The notes beneath the pieces are model-generated. The model ran no database searches. It saw nothing but the letters and a program-made list of their open reading frames with translations, and had not been told where the DNA came from. From Karalla daura (Eukaryota > Chordata > Actinopteri > Chaetodontiformes > Leiognathidae), in NCBI GenBank assembly GCA_029224185.1, contig CM055199.1, positions 11,458,438 through 11,522,437 on the forward strand: 64,000 nucleotides of DNA, in the 5' to 3' direction. A program made the position numbers and the translations under genes. This document shows, one piece after another, positions 24,691-36,339 of this stretch. How positions within the stretch are numbered: the stretch's first letter is position 1; each line of letters starts with the position of its first letter.

Positions 24691-27131
24691 TCAACTTGTA
24701 GTTGTCGTTTCACTCTTTTTACTGACTTTACTTGGACTTTTTAGCTGTGTTTTACTGCCCATGCTCTTCATAGATCCCCTCCCTCTCCTTTCTGCGAGGG
24801 CTGTTCTGCTTGTGACTGCAGACCCTGATTCCATCAGTCTACGTGCTCTCTTTTCTGTGTCCGCCTGATCCAGAATGTACTCCTGAAATGAGACATGACA
24901 TAAGACACAAGACACCAGTATGTGTCTGTCCACTCAGCAGACACCACTCATTGTTCCTATGGTATTTACCCTGGAGCAAAAGCAAAAAAGCAGGACTCCA
25001 GAAGTTCCAATATGCTTACCTTGACCATGTCCAACATTGTCAGTGTGTCCATGTCTTCTAGAGGCCCATATGCTGCAAGGTAACACTGGTCTGCAAGGTT
25101 GTTGATAGCAATAAGCAGGTTTCCCACTTCCCTTACCTAAGAAACAATGCAAATATATTTCTGCTGAAATCTTTTATTTGCAAATGCATTTCAATCCACT
25201 AATCTGCCCACCTTCTCTCTGCACAGGCCTTGCTCCATGTGCAGTTTAAGCTCTGCCTGCTTGTTATTCTCTTTCAAGAGGTCTAACTCACTCTGGAGTT
25301 CAGACAGTTCCTTATTTGCCATCTGCAACACACAGAAACCCCAAGAGATCATTCACTCAGGCACTCTCATATATAGAAATAATAACTATCAATATCTTTG
25401 CATGTCTGACCAGTTTTTTTAGGCTGTGTTCTCCCTTCATTATTTGCAACTGTCCGTGGCCCTGCTCCATGGCTTCCTCCAAGTGCATCAAACGCTGCAG
25501 CAGCTGCTGGTGGATGATGGACAGGGTCTCATGCCGCCGAATGATAGGTAAGGCCGCAGAGTCAGAGCCATTGTCAGTGTAAGCTGGAACGAAAGAGCAG
25601 TTTTATGCATCCTACAAACCATATAGTAATGTAGTACAAACAAAGGTTCATATAAGTTTTCCACATACTGCTGGGGAGATAATCTAGTGTTTTCATCAAG
25701 TAGTCCTCATAGATTTTGTATTTAGCCATTCTCTCCTTAAACACTTGCTGCCTGTGAATTGAGATAATGATGTTGAGATCAAAGGTGTCTCAAAGGCATA
25801 TCCTCATATTGTGTCTGTAGTTTTCAGTTCTCACCTGGCTCTGAGGTGGTTCAGCTGTTCTGTCAGGCCTTCTATCTCCCGCTGCTTTGAAATGTTCTGC
25901 TCCCGTGCAGACTCATACTTCTTCAGCGCCCAAAGTCGTTTCGCTTCAGTTTCAGCCACAAATTTCTTAAACTTCATGGCCCTTTCTTTAGTCTGGGAAA
26001 GCAAACCCACAGTGAAATTGCATGAGGATGTGTTTATACATCCAGATTATTAAGATCTATCAATGTTATTGTGTTATTAAACAGAGCAGTGATTTTTCAT
26101 AATAGCTCAGAGATTTCATTAAATATTTTTAATGCAACTAAGACATTGTCTAGCCGATCACAGATCATTATTGTTTTTGGAGTGTCATGTTTACCAGATT
26201 AAGCTTGATTTCCAGCTCAGACCTCCTCTTAGCAGCAGCCTCCATGTAGTTCTTAAACTCTCTGCGTTTAAGTGCAAGCTGTTTGTCCACCTCATCCAGC
26301 TCAGCCTGCTTCTTGAGAACCAAGGTCTTTTGCAGAGTGAACACCCCTGCTTCAAGGACTCTGCCGGGAGGCTGCACATACAAAACAATAGTTAGGTGCA
26401 TAAACACAAAAATAATCAATCCAATCCCCCTGGAGATTACATGTTGAAGCATCCGCAAGGGAGATACTGAGCCCTGGCTGTCCTAAGTGTACAAATGTGT
26501 GTGAATGGAGGGAATAGTTGAGCAAATGGATCATGAAGGGTAGCCTCTGTCACCAAGGGAAACTGTGGGTGAGAAGCAGCAAAGTTGTCCAGGGATCTCA
26601 AGGTCATGGTCTGATCCCAGCCCATTTCAGCCTCCATGTTAAAGTATCCCTGGGTAAGATGCTGAACCTGCTGTATCATCAGTGTGTGAACAGATGGACC
26701 ATGTCTGATACACTTCTGCCACCAGTGTTTGTAAATGTGACTTGTCTGTAATGGTGTTTTGAGTGGTCATGAATACTAGAAAAAACACTCTATGAGAACC
26801 AAACCATTTGCTATTTACATATTAAAATATAAGTCAAACCAACAAGTCAACACTCAATGTTTTTGTAAAAACAAAGTGCAAATGTTTATTCTGTCTTACC
26901 TCTGTCACAATAGGTATGTAATTGACATTTTCCTCCTTTTTGTGTCTGAGAAGAGAATAGGCTTTCAGTACATATATTACAACGTATATACAACGTATAT
27001 TAATGCTGCAATGCATGGGCCTACCTGATGTCCTCCGGCTGTGTGACAAAGACATTTCTTATTCTGTTATGCACTGTCAGTCTTAGACGGGGATCGCTGC
27101 TGTCTAAGACGGGTAGGGTGGACGTCGACAT
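24691..27131 (-). CDS. ccdc197: CCDC197, CCDC42-family coiled-coil protein (DUF4200)
   Basis: A probable axonemal or ciliary coiled-coil protein. Nine coding exons in transcript order: 27025-27131, 26900-26945, 26195-26371, 25835-25992, 25669-25751, 25411-25583, 25212-25322, 25020-25136, 24691-24882, giving 387 residues. Residues about 50-330 are heptad-rich and charged, with the DUF4200-like segments GVFTLQKTLVLKKQAELDEV and FKERMAKYKIYEDYLMKTL. There is no signal peptide or membrane segment. The tail is Ser/Thr/Lys-rich (SKVSKKSETTTTS). The position between OTUB2 and ASB2 matches human CCDC197 (formerly listed as LINC00521). CCDC42 or CFAP73 relatives are the alternative by sequence alone. 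Two RFX X-box motifs upstream fit a ciliary gene. Confidence 0.78.
26430..26770. mobile_element. Degraded SINE/L2-tail repeat in CCDC197 intron 2
   Basis: The plus strand carries ATCCCTGGGTAAGATGCTGA followed by a region like the common fish repeat phrase on Met/Asp-coded 'gtgtgtgaac', with GGTCTGATCCCAG upstream. This resembles the SINE-linked repeat that is frequent in fish introns. It is old, and the family cannot be set without a repeat search. Confidence 0.4.
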
Positions 27132-27278
27132 GTTTTGTTTATTATTTGTTTAAAATATATATCGTCCAGCAGTCCCGACGCATGGTGCTACGGAGTCCCG
27201 TAGTCACTCCACGTCCGGACGATCAGAAAGGACGATGCGACGCTCTCCTCCGGATGTTTTCCTTGGATTTGTGTCGCC

Positions 27279-27292
27279 GTTGCCCAGGTAAC
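27279..27292. promoter_or_regulatory. RFX X-box motif upstream of CCDC197
   Basis: GTTGCCCAGGTAAC is an exact fit to the RFX X-box consensus GTNRCC, 0-3 spacer bases, RGYAAC, with a two-base spacer. It lies 148 bp upstream of the CCDC197 start codon. RFX factors drive ciliary genes through this motif. Confidence 0.65.
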
Positions 27293-27332
27293 GCGGGCGA
27301 GACGACAGGGAACGCGCCGGGATCGTTTCTCC

Positions 27333-27346
27333 GTTGTCATGGCAAC
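27333..27346. promoter_or_regulatory. Second RFX X-box motif upstream of CCDC197
   Basis: GTTGTCATGGCAAC is an imperfect palindrome differing from the X-box consensus at one position. It lies 202 bp upstream of the CCDC197 start and 40 bp beyond the first motif. It is flanked by GC-rich, CpG-containing sequence typical of a promoter. Confidence 0.6.
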
Positions 27347-27875
27347 TGGCAGGAGGCGGTTCTGTCTCATTGACTGAATGAGGAGGCGAAGAGAAAGGAG
27401 GTCGTTAACCAGAGAGAGGTCCCAGACGAGGATGAAAAACTAATACTCCGCAGCCAGGAGCAGGAGCAGCAGCAGCCACTACGAGGGCGGATGAGCTGTT
27501 CTCCATCACATGATAGCCTCTGCACCTCTATATAGTTTATGTGGGGGAGGAAGAAGTCATATCCTTTAATCAACCGAAAATAGCATCTCCACACTACATA
27601 GAAAACATTCCTACCACATTAGTGTACACTAAGTAACACTACCGATTCTGAAGCACCAGTCCCCATTGGGGCTGTTTATTGGATGTGCATTAATGTACAT
27701 ACTAAACATTGGAATGTTTTCTACAAGTTTTTTTTATCACAAAATGTAGGAGATGTTCTCAGTCTATACACACACTCAAAATCCAAACTGTGAACCTGTC
27801 ACTTTAAAATGTAGCAAGTAACTAAGATTTAACTAAGTTCTAAAATTATAAAAGTATATCATTACATGACAATGT

Positions 27876-28070
27876 AACAGCGCTGGCGCTGCATGGAGAG
27901 AGGGTGACAGGTTCGAGTCCTAGTCAGAATGAGGGCCACACTATGGAATTTGCATGTTCTACCCATATCTACCTGAATTTTCTCCAGGGACTCTGGTTCC
28001 CACACAGTCCAAAAACGTCCATGTTTTGAGAACCTAAAGTGCCCATAGGTGTGAGGGTAAATGGTTTGAA
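27876..28070 (+). mobile_element. tRNA-derived SINE head with L2-like tail, degraded
   Basis: GGTTCGAGTCC at 27910-27920 matches a tRNA gene B box. It is followed by GGAATTTGCATGTTCTACCC, TTTCTCCAGGGACTCTGGTT, CACAGTCCAAAAACGTCC and GTGCCCATAGGTGTGAGGGT. That is the usual order of the fish L2/SINE tail, in plus orientation. No tRNA cloverleaf survives. Confidence 0.6.
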
Positions 28071-29129
28071 GAAGTTGGTAAAATGATGGTAACGAGTTAC
28101 TAAAATATACACTCAAGAGTCAGTGTTCTTTCCACCACTGGCTGCACCACTTTAGACAATATCCGACAGTTTCAAGTTTTAAACAACTGAAGAACAATAA
28201 AAATGGTGAATGAAAATAATGGTCCCTGCAATTCCTTTTTTCATTAAGATTTATACATTCAAGAATATGTATATGAAATGTTGGATCCAGATGTCTTACA
28301 CTGAAAAGTCAATTACAGTTTGAAAGGCTCAAAGTTGCATAGCGTCTGCATATTGCAATGATGGTTTCCATAGTGGTTACAATAACAAAATCATTGGTGT
28401 ATATAACAGGAACTTTCCCTACAGAGCACACACACTTGAAACTTTTTGTGTGAGACACAGCACAGTAAAGGTTAACTATACAAGTGTAGTAATAATAAAC
28501 CATTTCTGAGTGAAAGATTAAAACTATAAACTATTAAATAACCTTCCATCAAAGACACCGATAAAGCAGATTTACTGACAATATAAATAAAGGCTGAGAA
28601 CTACTTTTAGGGCCCTGTGTTTGTTGTTGCAGTGATGGGACCTGTTGATCCTCTTAAATGCAGCAGGATAGTGGTTATTAATATGACATCCACTTCACAT
28701 TTTTCCTTATATAACACAGCTATGATGTAGAATGTAATGCTCCTTCACACAGGCATTCCTTGTCACGATGATTCTACAAGAAAAAAAAAAGGTTAGAGAA
28801 GTTTAGGGTGTTCATTGTGATTTGTCACTGATAAACAAAGAAGCCATTACCTGAGAACTGGGATACTTACATAACTAACATAGCACAGTCAATTACTACG
28901 GTGTAGTTTCTCCAGAAATACTTGTTTGTCATACAAAACCCAGAGGCTGCTTCCAGCGGCCTGTAATTGCAAGCCAATGTTAACACTGTGCTGTATGAGC
29001 CATGTAAGTCTTAGTTCCTTGGTAATCTCAAACATTGTGTTTTGCCTTAGTTTTCCATTGACTGCAAGTGATGTCAAGTCCATTTCATTGTGCCTTAATG
29101 TACACTGAAGCCATCCTACAGCATGAAAA

Positions 29130-29710
29130 AATCGCTCTTGCTTTCTCGTGACAACAAATTATTATTTAATTATCACAATCTAACAAAGTCTGTTTTCATG
29201 TGATAATGTAATATTTTATTTCATTATCGCCCAGGCTCATCTTCTCCTGAAATGATAAGGTCTAATCTGAATATCATCTCTAACAGAAAGATAGGCAATT
29301 CCTGTGTTAAACTGTTCTACTGTGTTAAACCCTGAATGAGGTACATCCTGATGCACTGTAAAGCACTAAAGTTTTCATTCATTCATTGATCTGCCATTTC
29401 AGCAGCTAGGATACTGGGACCTGACAGTGGCGCCCGAAGGCTGAAATCAGAATGATAAACTTGTATTATCACAAGAAAACTGACTTCGCTATCTCATGTT
29501 AGCCAATGAAAAAATGCTCATTTGAGAAAAGATACTTTGTTATCCCAAGATAACAACATAATAACTTATCATTACTTAACATTATTATTATTTAACATTA
29601 TTACGGGAAACTGACTTTATCCCTATAAAAAATGAATATATCTTGAGAAAATAGATTTTGTCATCTTGTGATAACAAAAGAAGTCGTTATCACGAGATAG
29701 GGGCAGCAAA
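29130..29710. repeat. Degenerate field of short TTATC/GATAA inverted motifs
   Basis: Many near-copies of TTATCTCGTGATAAC-like units occur in both orientations, such as TTTGTTATCCCAAGATAACA, GTCATCTTGTGATAAC and GTCGTTATCACGAGATAG. This is characteristic of an old palindromic non-autonomous element in fish. Clear terminal repeats and target duplications were not found. Confidence 0.5.
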
Positions 29711-32209
29711 ATAAAAAAATGAAAAGAGAGATACTGGCTTTATATTCGGAGGCGTTTCCAGGCGTGAACGTGAGGTTTCAAGTTTCCGATATTACCTGAA
29801 CGCCCCAGGTGTGTGACGGCGGCAGTTGACGTAAACCAACATGGAGAACCATATTATGCTTCTTTTTCATTATAGAAATTGTTGACCGTAACTGCACAAC
29901 TAACCACAAGCCGTAACAACAAACTTACCTGACCCATGGTATTTTCTCTCAGCTACTAACTCACGCACACACAGTCAGGAAACACAGAACACTGTTGACA
30001 GGAACAATTATGCATGGTCGCTACAGTATTTTGTATTGATTATTTCCCTGAACACGAGCTAAAGCTAGGGCGTCACTTTATTTAGCGTGCTGTGTGGCGT
30101 CACACGTCGTAACTGGGAGTACATCGATCTGGTTCGAGTTCACAATTACGCTTTCACTGGTAATTGGTCGGGAAAACAGGAGTTACGGGTTCCCTGGAAC
30201 GCACCATTGGATTGATACCAATTAGCAGCCTCGCGCCATGAAGTGTCCACGTTTACGAGTGGTCAGATGCCGCAAACACCTCCAGATGCGGCTAAACCCT
30301 GGGTTGGTTGTGACTCACCGGTCTGTTCGCAGGGCTGATTTTAGGTTAGAAGCAGGAAGCTTTCTGACGAACTGATTGTGAAACACAGAAAAGCTGTTGG
30401 TGTCAGGTTTAAGCACGCTGCGACACTTCTCAGTGATGACAGTGTTGTGAAGGTGGACTGTCAAGTAGAATGTTAAAGCAGCGTCTGTGAAGAGGGAGTC
30501 AGGGACACGTTCACGTGGTGAGTTTGAGTCGAAGCTGTTCTGTTTACGGTTTACGTTTGCTTTTAGATGCAGTGGGGACAGGCATGTTTTTGTTTTGTTA
30601 TTTGGAGTTACAGATGAGCAAAGTAAACAGTTACTCCAGCTTTGTTTGTCTATTTTTTATTAGGACTCTGCTTAGCTCACTGTTGCACTGTTGCACTACG
30701 CATGACCTCATATTAGTGTTTCCTCCACAGCAGCAGAATGAAGTGTTCTAAAACACAGTTGAACATGCCCTTAAAAGGCAGCTACCCTCATGGCCCAAGC
30801 TGCTGCTCTCTTAACTCTGCCAGTGCAGATTTTATCTCGGATGAGTTTGGTCTGCTCTTCACACAGTGTAGATTTTATGTATGTACAGCACTGTGCATGT
30901 GTTACTTTTTGTTTTTTGTACTTTACTGAGATGCATTCATAGCCTTTCCCTGTTTGTCGGTCCTCTAAGCCTGAGCTGGATCATCAGCTGCTGGATGTCC
31001 CAGTCCTCGGACTGGACAACACGTCTCCTTCTGTGATGGTTACCATCAGAAGATCCAGGTCTTTTTACCATTGGCTGAACAGTAGTGGTAAATGCATACC
31101 AACCACCTTCTTCCTCAGCCTCAAAACTCCAGGAAACTCAACAGTGAACTGGTGAGCAAACATTATATCATTTTATCTAGCACAGTTTTACTAGACTTGG
31201 CATGGTATAGTTGGTATGCACATAAGAGTTCCCATTGTGAAATTAGAGCTGACACTGTTAAGATTAATGACCTTTAAATGATAGACAGCTGAAATGGAGA
31301 AGTCAACAACTGCAACATTTTGCCATTTATCATCACCTGTTATTGACATGTTCGCTTTTTTAACTGATTCAAATATAAGTTTAAGACTTGAGGCGATTAG
31401 AGTTGGAAAAAATACACACGTGAAAGGTCATCAGCCCATTGCAGCACTCTTACACACTAGGTTAAGAATCCAAGCAAGAGTTAAACATGCATTTTTGTGG
31501 ATTGTGGAGTAAACCAGAGAACCCTGAGACGCCCTCAGTAAAACGGCCCCTGGTTCAGTCCCAGTTGTACTGTGGGGCATCAGTGCTATCCACCCATGTT
31601 GCCCATACATCATTGCTTTTATGGTAAGAATTTAATGTTGTGTTTTTCTGCAATACCATATGGTGCAGTTTGTTTCTGCCCCCTGGTGGTCAGGAGTCCA
31701 GAGGTTTATCTTGTCCCACACATTTTTAAATTAAACAGCTGGACGTACTCATCAGAAGGATAATTAAGGAAAGAAATTTTTGTGCAATAAACATCTTGCT
31801 ATTGAAACAGTATTTGTGCGTGGTATTTTTCAGAAACTCGCCCAATGCAGGTTTGAAGGCAGGATGAGTGTGTGCTTCACACTGACAATTGTTCTGCATG
31901 AAGCTCTCATGAGCTATGCCCAGAGGTCATGACCATGAATAATTATGTCATGGTCCCCATGTGACTCTGCACTCACAACAACACAGCACAGTATGTGATG
32001 GTTTGTGCTAATAGGAGAGAGCCAAACTACTGAGCAAACTCCACTGTATGGCATAATCCTGAACCTTATGGGGATAAAAATGAATTTGACTTTCTTACAG
32101 CTAACAGGTCAGATTCTACGAGATGTGGATATTGTACAGTTATTCTCTATCTTTTTGTTTTGCATCTTCTTTATGACTAAATGTAAATATATGCAAACAG
32201 AAATTACAG

Positions 32210-32270
32210 ATTGATCGACAGATAGAAACTTCATCGATCCCTTGAGGATGTTTCCTTTTGGAAACGTGAG
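32210..32270 (+). mobile_element. Short degraded non-LTR/SINE 3' tail
   Basis: GACAGATAGAAACTTCATCG followed by ATCCCTTGAGG resembles the common fish motif GATAGATACTTTATTGATCCC with substitutions. Only the tail is recognisable. Confidence 0.35.
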
Positions 32271-32681
32271 ACTCTCGTATCTCAGTGCGCATTTTTACTG
32301 ATATTCACTGAGCATCTCCCAGCTGTGTACAGCGACGTCATTGAAGCGAAACCAAAATGTTATTCGGTGTTAAGTATTTTAAAGACCGGAGCAGGGGGAT
32401 GTTGGGGGCAGCGTGGGATCCAGTGTTTCCTAAAACCTTGGCCACAGCCCTGACAGATATTGTTGTTTATAGGGGCTGAATTTCTACGGCGCGATGTGCC
32501 AATCTCTTATCTTAAGTGGGAATCTGTTTGTCTGTATGTGCGAGTCCTCTCGCTGCTTAGGATGACAGCTCTTTATTGCCCACGCGAACGTCAGCCAATG
32601 AAACAAAGGCGTCATGCAAAACCGAGAGTCAGCATAATCTGCGGCGCTGTTTCCCTTATCTCTGGATGTTGGAGCCTCTCG

Positions 32682-32763
32682 ACATATATGGATAGAGCCG
32701 TCCAGCCTCGTCACCCTGCGGCCTGACGATACGGTCCCAAAATAATCTGAGGGAGCACAGCTG
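32682..32763 (+). promoter_or_regulatory. Candidate muscle-type elements upstream of ASB2
   Basis: ACATATATGG at 32682-32691 is one base from a CArG/SRF box, and CAGCTG at 32758-32763 is a MyoD-class E-box 55 bp before the ASB2 start codon. Mammalian ASB2-beta is a muscle gene, so both are plausible. Each motif is short and may be chance. Confidence 0.3.
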
Positions 32764-32817
32764 CAGCTCCCCTTGCTCCGCTGAGGACGCGCCGCCGAGA
32801 AAACCTCCCCATTTGTA

Positions 32818-35800
32818 ATGCCCTTACTCAACTACTCGGATTATTTATCTCAGTTGCGTAATGCTGGAGGTCAGCGTAGTAGTAATCATGATCTGTCGCG
32901 ACTGCGAGGAGACGGCAGGAGAGGAGACGCTCGGTGCGACGTAGCGTCAGAGCCGGAGTGAGTCATGGTGTGTGTGTCTGTGTGTGTGTGTCTCAGTGTG
33001 ACTGTGTGTCTGTGTGTGCTCGCAGGGGTCTTTGTGCTCGGCTGAGGTCTTTTGTGTCATGATGGTGCATGAGTTTGAGTGCTCTCGTGTGATTTAATGG
33101 CACTGCATTTGTTAGAGGTGCCTGTTTAGGTTAGAATAGACCAATAAAATTCAGATGATCACCCAATTATTGAGATTGAATGCTCACGGTTGCCCTCAGA
33201 CAGTGTTAGTGACTGGTGCTTCCATCCCTTGGTAGTCTGGGGAATGAGGAGCAGTATTTATTGTTATACTATAATATCTTTTATGATGATAAAAGCGTTT
33301 GCGGATGACAACATCCAGGCGCATGAAATTACACCTGATGTCATCTCAGTAAAACTCAATTAAAGCTTTCTACCCTTTGTCCTTTTTTTTTTTTACCCTC
33401 AAGGGACGTGGACCCTGTGGTCTCTGCCATTTTGAGAGGGGATGTAAAGGCTGTTAATGACCTGGCAGCATCCGATGCTCCCCGCCTACTGAAGGAGGGA
33501 AAAGATGGGTGGCTACCACTGCATGATGCTGCCTACTGTGGACAGACAGAGTGCTTGAAGGCCCTGCTGACTGGTACGACATCAGAAGTCAGTGTTCAGT
33601 GTCCTACGATGATAAATAAGCCATTGGTCCGGTTTGTTGAATATCTCTTCCTTTAGCTCATCCAGGTACGATAAACAGGCGCACCTTGGAGGAGCACACA
33701 GCCTTGCTGATTGCAGTGTGGTTTAAGCACCCGTCGTGTGTGCGCTACCTTCTGGAGGCGGGCGCTGACCCCAACATCTGCAGCAAGAACAAAGAAACTC
33801 CACTGTACAAAGGTGCCGCTGCGAACTCTAGCTTATACAGCAGAACTATTGATGGAAAAAACAATGTATCCGCCGGGCACATTTGAGTCAGCGTCTTTTC
33901 TGTTTCTGTAGCCTGCAAGTTGGAGGATGTGGACATGGTGAGCCTCCTCCTGTCCTACGGAGCCGATGTGAACCGGCGCTGTGCTCAGGGCTGGACGGCT
34001 TTGCACGAGGCCGTGTCCAGGAACAACACAGAGATCTGCGAGCTCCTCGTAAAAGCCGGGGCCTCCGTCAATTCCCCCAACACCGATAGCATCACACCGC
34101 TAATCGTAGCGGCCCGGCAGGGACAGACGGCGGCCCTGCATTACCTCATCGGGAAAGGTACCTCCCTGCGCAGAATCACGCCCTTTTGTTTCAAGTGTCT
34201 GAAACGCAATCAGAGGTCACGAGGGACTGATGCTTCCCTGCAGGTGCCGGTGTGAACATGCAGACGTGTGAGGGCTTCACGGCGCTGTACGAGGCCAGCA
34301 GAAATGGTCACAAGGAGAATGTGGCAGGGCTGTTGGCTAAGAACGCGGACGCCAACATACCGGGAAACTCAGGACTGCTTCCGTTGCACGCGGCTGCACA
34401 ATATGGACACCACGAGTGAGTTAGAGGTTAATGAGGTATTGCTGGGCTTTTGTAGAAGGTATACAGATGTAGAAGCTAATACAAAGTACTGCAGATGGGT
34501 TTTATTAAATCTGGAGCCTTTTTTTGAGAGGATAAAGTGCTCTGGTGTCCAACATGTCTTTAAGCTAAAAAGGTTTTTTTTTTTATACTGGGGCTTCAGG
34601 GGTTATAGTAAGCCACACAGACACAGCCATACATCTCATTACTTCCCCACACATGCAACACATCTCCGTAACATCACAGTACATCCAGAATTCCTGATAT
34701 AACTCTGGAGAACTTTCTGCTCGCCCAGAAGGACAGGATCTGTCGGCTATCTAAAGGAATGCTGGAGTGTCACATTTACCTTCAGGCCTCACTCAAATAT
34801 AACAACATGTGACGTGAAGTTATGGAAAGTTCCCCAACAGGTTTCAGTAAACTACAGAGGTTAAAGACCTAAAGAAAACTGTTAAATGTTCGTAGTCCCT
34901 GTGCATTCTGCATTACTAACAACCTTGCTCTGTGTTCAGGATTGTGTCCCTGCTTATCCCAGTGACGAGCCGAGTCCGGCTGCGCCACAGTTGCATCAGC
35001 CCCCTCCACCTGGCAGCAAAGCTCAACAGATGCACTGTGGCAGCTGTGCTGCTGAAGACAGGTGCAGATGTAAACGCCACACTGGGCCACAGTGAATCCC
35101 TCCGCTACGCTGATCGCCGCACAACAGCCCTCTACTTTGCTTTGGCCCACGAAAGCTTAGAGACGGCAGAGTTGCTGCTGAGGGAGGGGGCCAGCGTGAG
35201 CCTGGACCCCGTCAGCCCCCTGCTCTTGGCCCTGCAGCACGGCTACGTCCACCTCGTGTCTTTGCTGCTGAAGAGGGGCGCAGACCCCAACACCAGGGTC
35301 CCATCCTACCCAGCCACATTCCCCGCCGCTGTTGCACTTTGCATGAATAACCTGCACATGCTCAAGTGCCTCCTGGACAATGGGTGCGATGCCCTTTCCT
35401 GTTTTGCATGCGCACATGGCAGTGGCCCTCACCCAGCAGCAGCAGGATCCCTTTCAAGTACCAGGAGCAATGGATCTGTTAGGCAGAATGACAGTACAAT
35501 TCCTTTAAGCTGCAGCGAGGCAACAGACGGGCCGATACAGGTGTGGAAAAGCGAGCAGAAACCGGCGTCACAGGTTTCACGGCAATCGAATCTTGAGCAT
35601 CTTTTCATTAAATTTATCCTTTTCTCTTCCTCAGTTCTGTGAGTGGATCTCAACCCCAGGAATGTGTAAATTGGCAGGGCCGATCATAGACCTGCTGCTG
35701 GAATACGTCGGTCCCGTGCAGCTGTGCAGCCGACTCGTCGAACTGCTGGACAGTCATGATGAATGGCTCGCCGTGAAGAGGAAGTCACGTAAGCATCAGA

Positions 35801-36062
35801 CGACATCATATCGCCTCACCACATCCTCACATGCAAACTCTCTTTCACTTCCTCACACAAGCACGCAGCACAAATGCAATACGTGCCATGTGTGTGACAG
35901 TCTTCTCTGTCCCTTCTCTTTTTGTCTGCAGTGTCACCTCCGCCACTGCTGCGCCTCTGCAGGCTGCAGATACGAGCACAGATGGGGAGACACAGACTGA
36001 AGTCTCTCACCCACCTACCTCTGCCGGACCAGCTGATCAGATACCTGAGCCTGGCCAATTAA
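32818..36062 (+). CDS. asb2: ASB2, ankyrin repeat and SOCS-box cullin-5 substrate receptor
   Basis: ASB2 links Elongin B/C-Cullin5 ligase to substrates such as filamins in muscle and blood cells. Eight coding exons: 32818-32957, 33404-33573, 33657-33812, 33912-34157, 34244-34415, 34940-35540, 35635-35788, 35932-36062, giving 589 residues. The first exon was located by its N-terminus: MPLLNYSDYLSQL aligns with human ASB2-beta MTRFSYAEYFSLF, it has a strong GTGAGT donor, and the phase joins exon 2. About eleven ankyrin repeats follow (for example GWTALHEAVSRNNTEICELL). IPVTSRVRLRHSCISPLHLA is specific to ASB2. The SOCS box has a BC box (LLRLCRLQI) and a Cul5 box (LPLPDQLIRYL). A second ATG frame starting at 32862 could also splice in phase through a weak donor. 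Confidence 0.94.
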
Positions 36063-36207
36063 CGTTACAATGGACATCAGGGATGCAGCTAAATTTAGTG
36101 TTTGGGTTTTTTTTATGTTTCCTTTTTTAGACGCCTCCGATTTCTCAAATCTGTAAATGCATCTCTCTATGTATAAAACACCTATTTATAACATATGTAT
36201 TGTAAAA

Positions 36208-36213
36208 AATAAA
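36208..36213 (+). terminator. ASB2 polyadenylation signal (proximal)
   Basis: AATAAA about 145 nt after the ASB2 stop codon. A second AATAAA lies at 36334-36339. Confidence 0.55.
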
Positions 36214-36323
36214 TGGTGTTTAATCTGTCCATCAAAATGCTTTGGGTTTTATGGAAACACTCACTTCAAAGTAAAAAAAAATGATCTAAATGCCCAGAGG
36301 AGTTCTTGTGGGAAGTTGAATCA

Positions 36324-36339
36324 TTTATTTGAAAATAAA
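36324..36339. terminator. Back-to-back polyadenylation signals of ASB2 and FAM181A
   Basis: TTTATT at 36324-36329 (AATAAA on the minus strand, for FAM181A) and AATAAA at 36334-36339 (plus strand, for ASB2) lie four bases apart between the two convergent genes. The FAM181A signal is about 440 nt after its stop. Confidence 0.5.

Larger units (their letters stand above)
27400..32817. other. Gene-poor interval between CCDC197 and ASB2
   Basis: I see no supportable protein-coding gene in this 5.4 kb. It holds a tRNA-SINE/L2-like repeat (27876-28070), a degenerate TTATC/GATAA repeat field (29130-29710), a CpG-bearing stretch near 29.75-30.35 kb, possible splice signals near 30.5-31.15 kb, and a short degraded GATAGA-type repeat tail (32210-32270). 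The ASB2 promoter occupies the right end. Confidence 0.5.

Noticed and set aside
27910..27920. tRNA gene suggested by a perfect B box
   Set aside because: There is no A box or cloverleaf at the right spacing. It is a SINE-type repeat with an L2-like tail.
29800..30350. CpG-bearing region as the promoter of a coding gene
   Set aside because: No coding exon could be attached in either direction, so only a weak noncoding possibility is kept.
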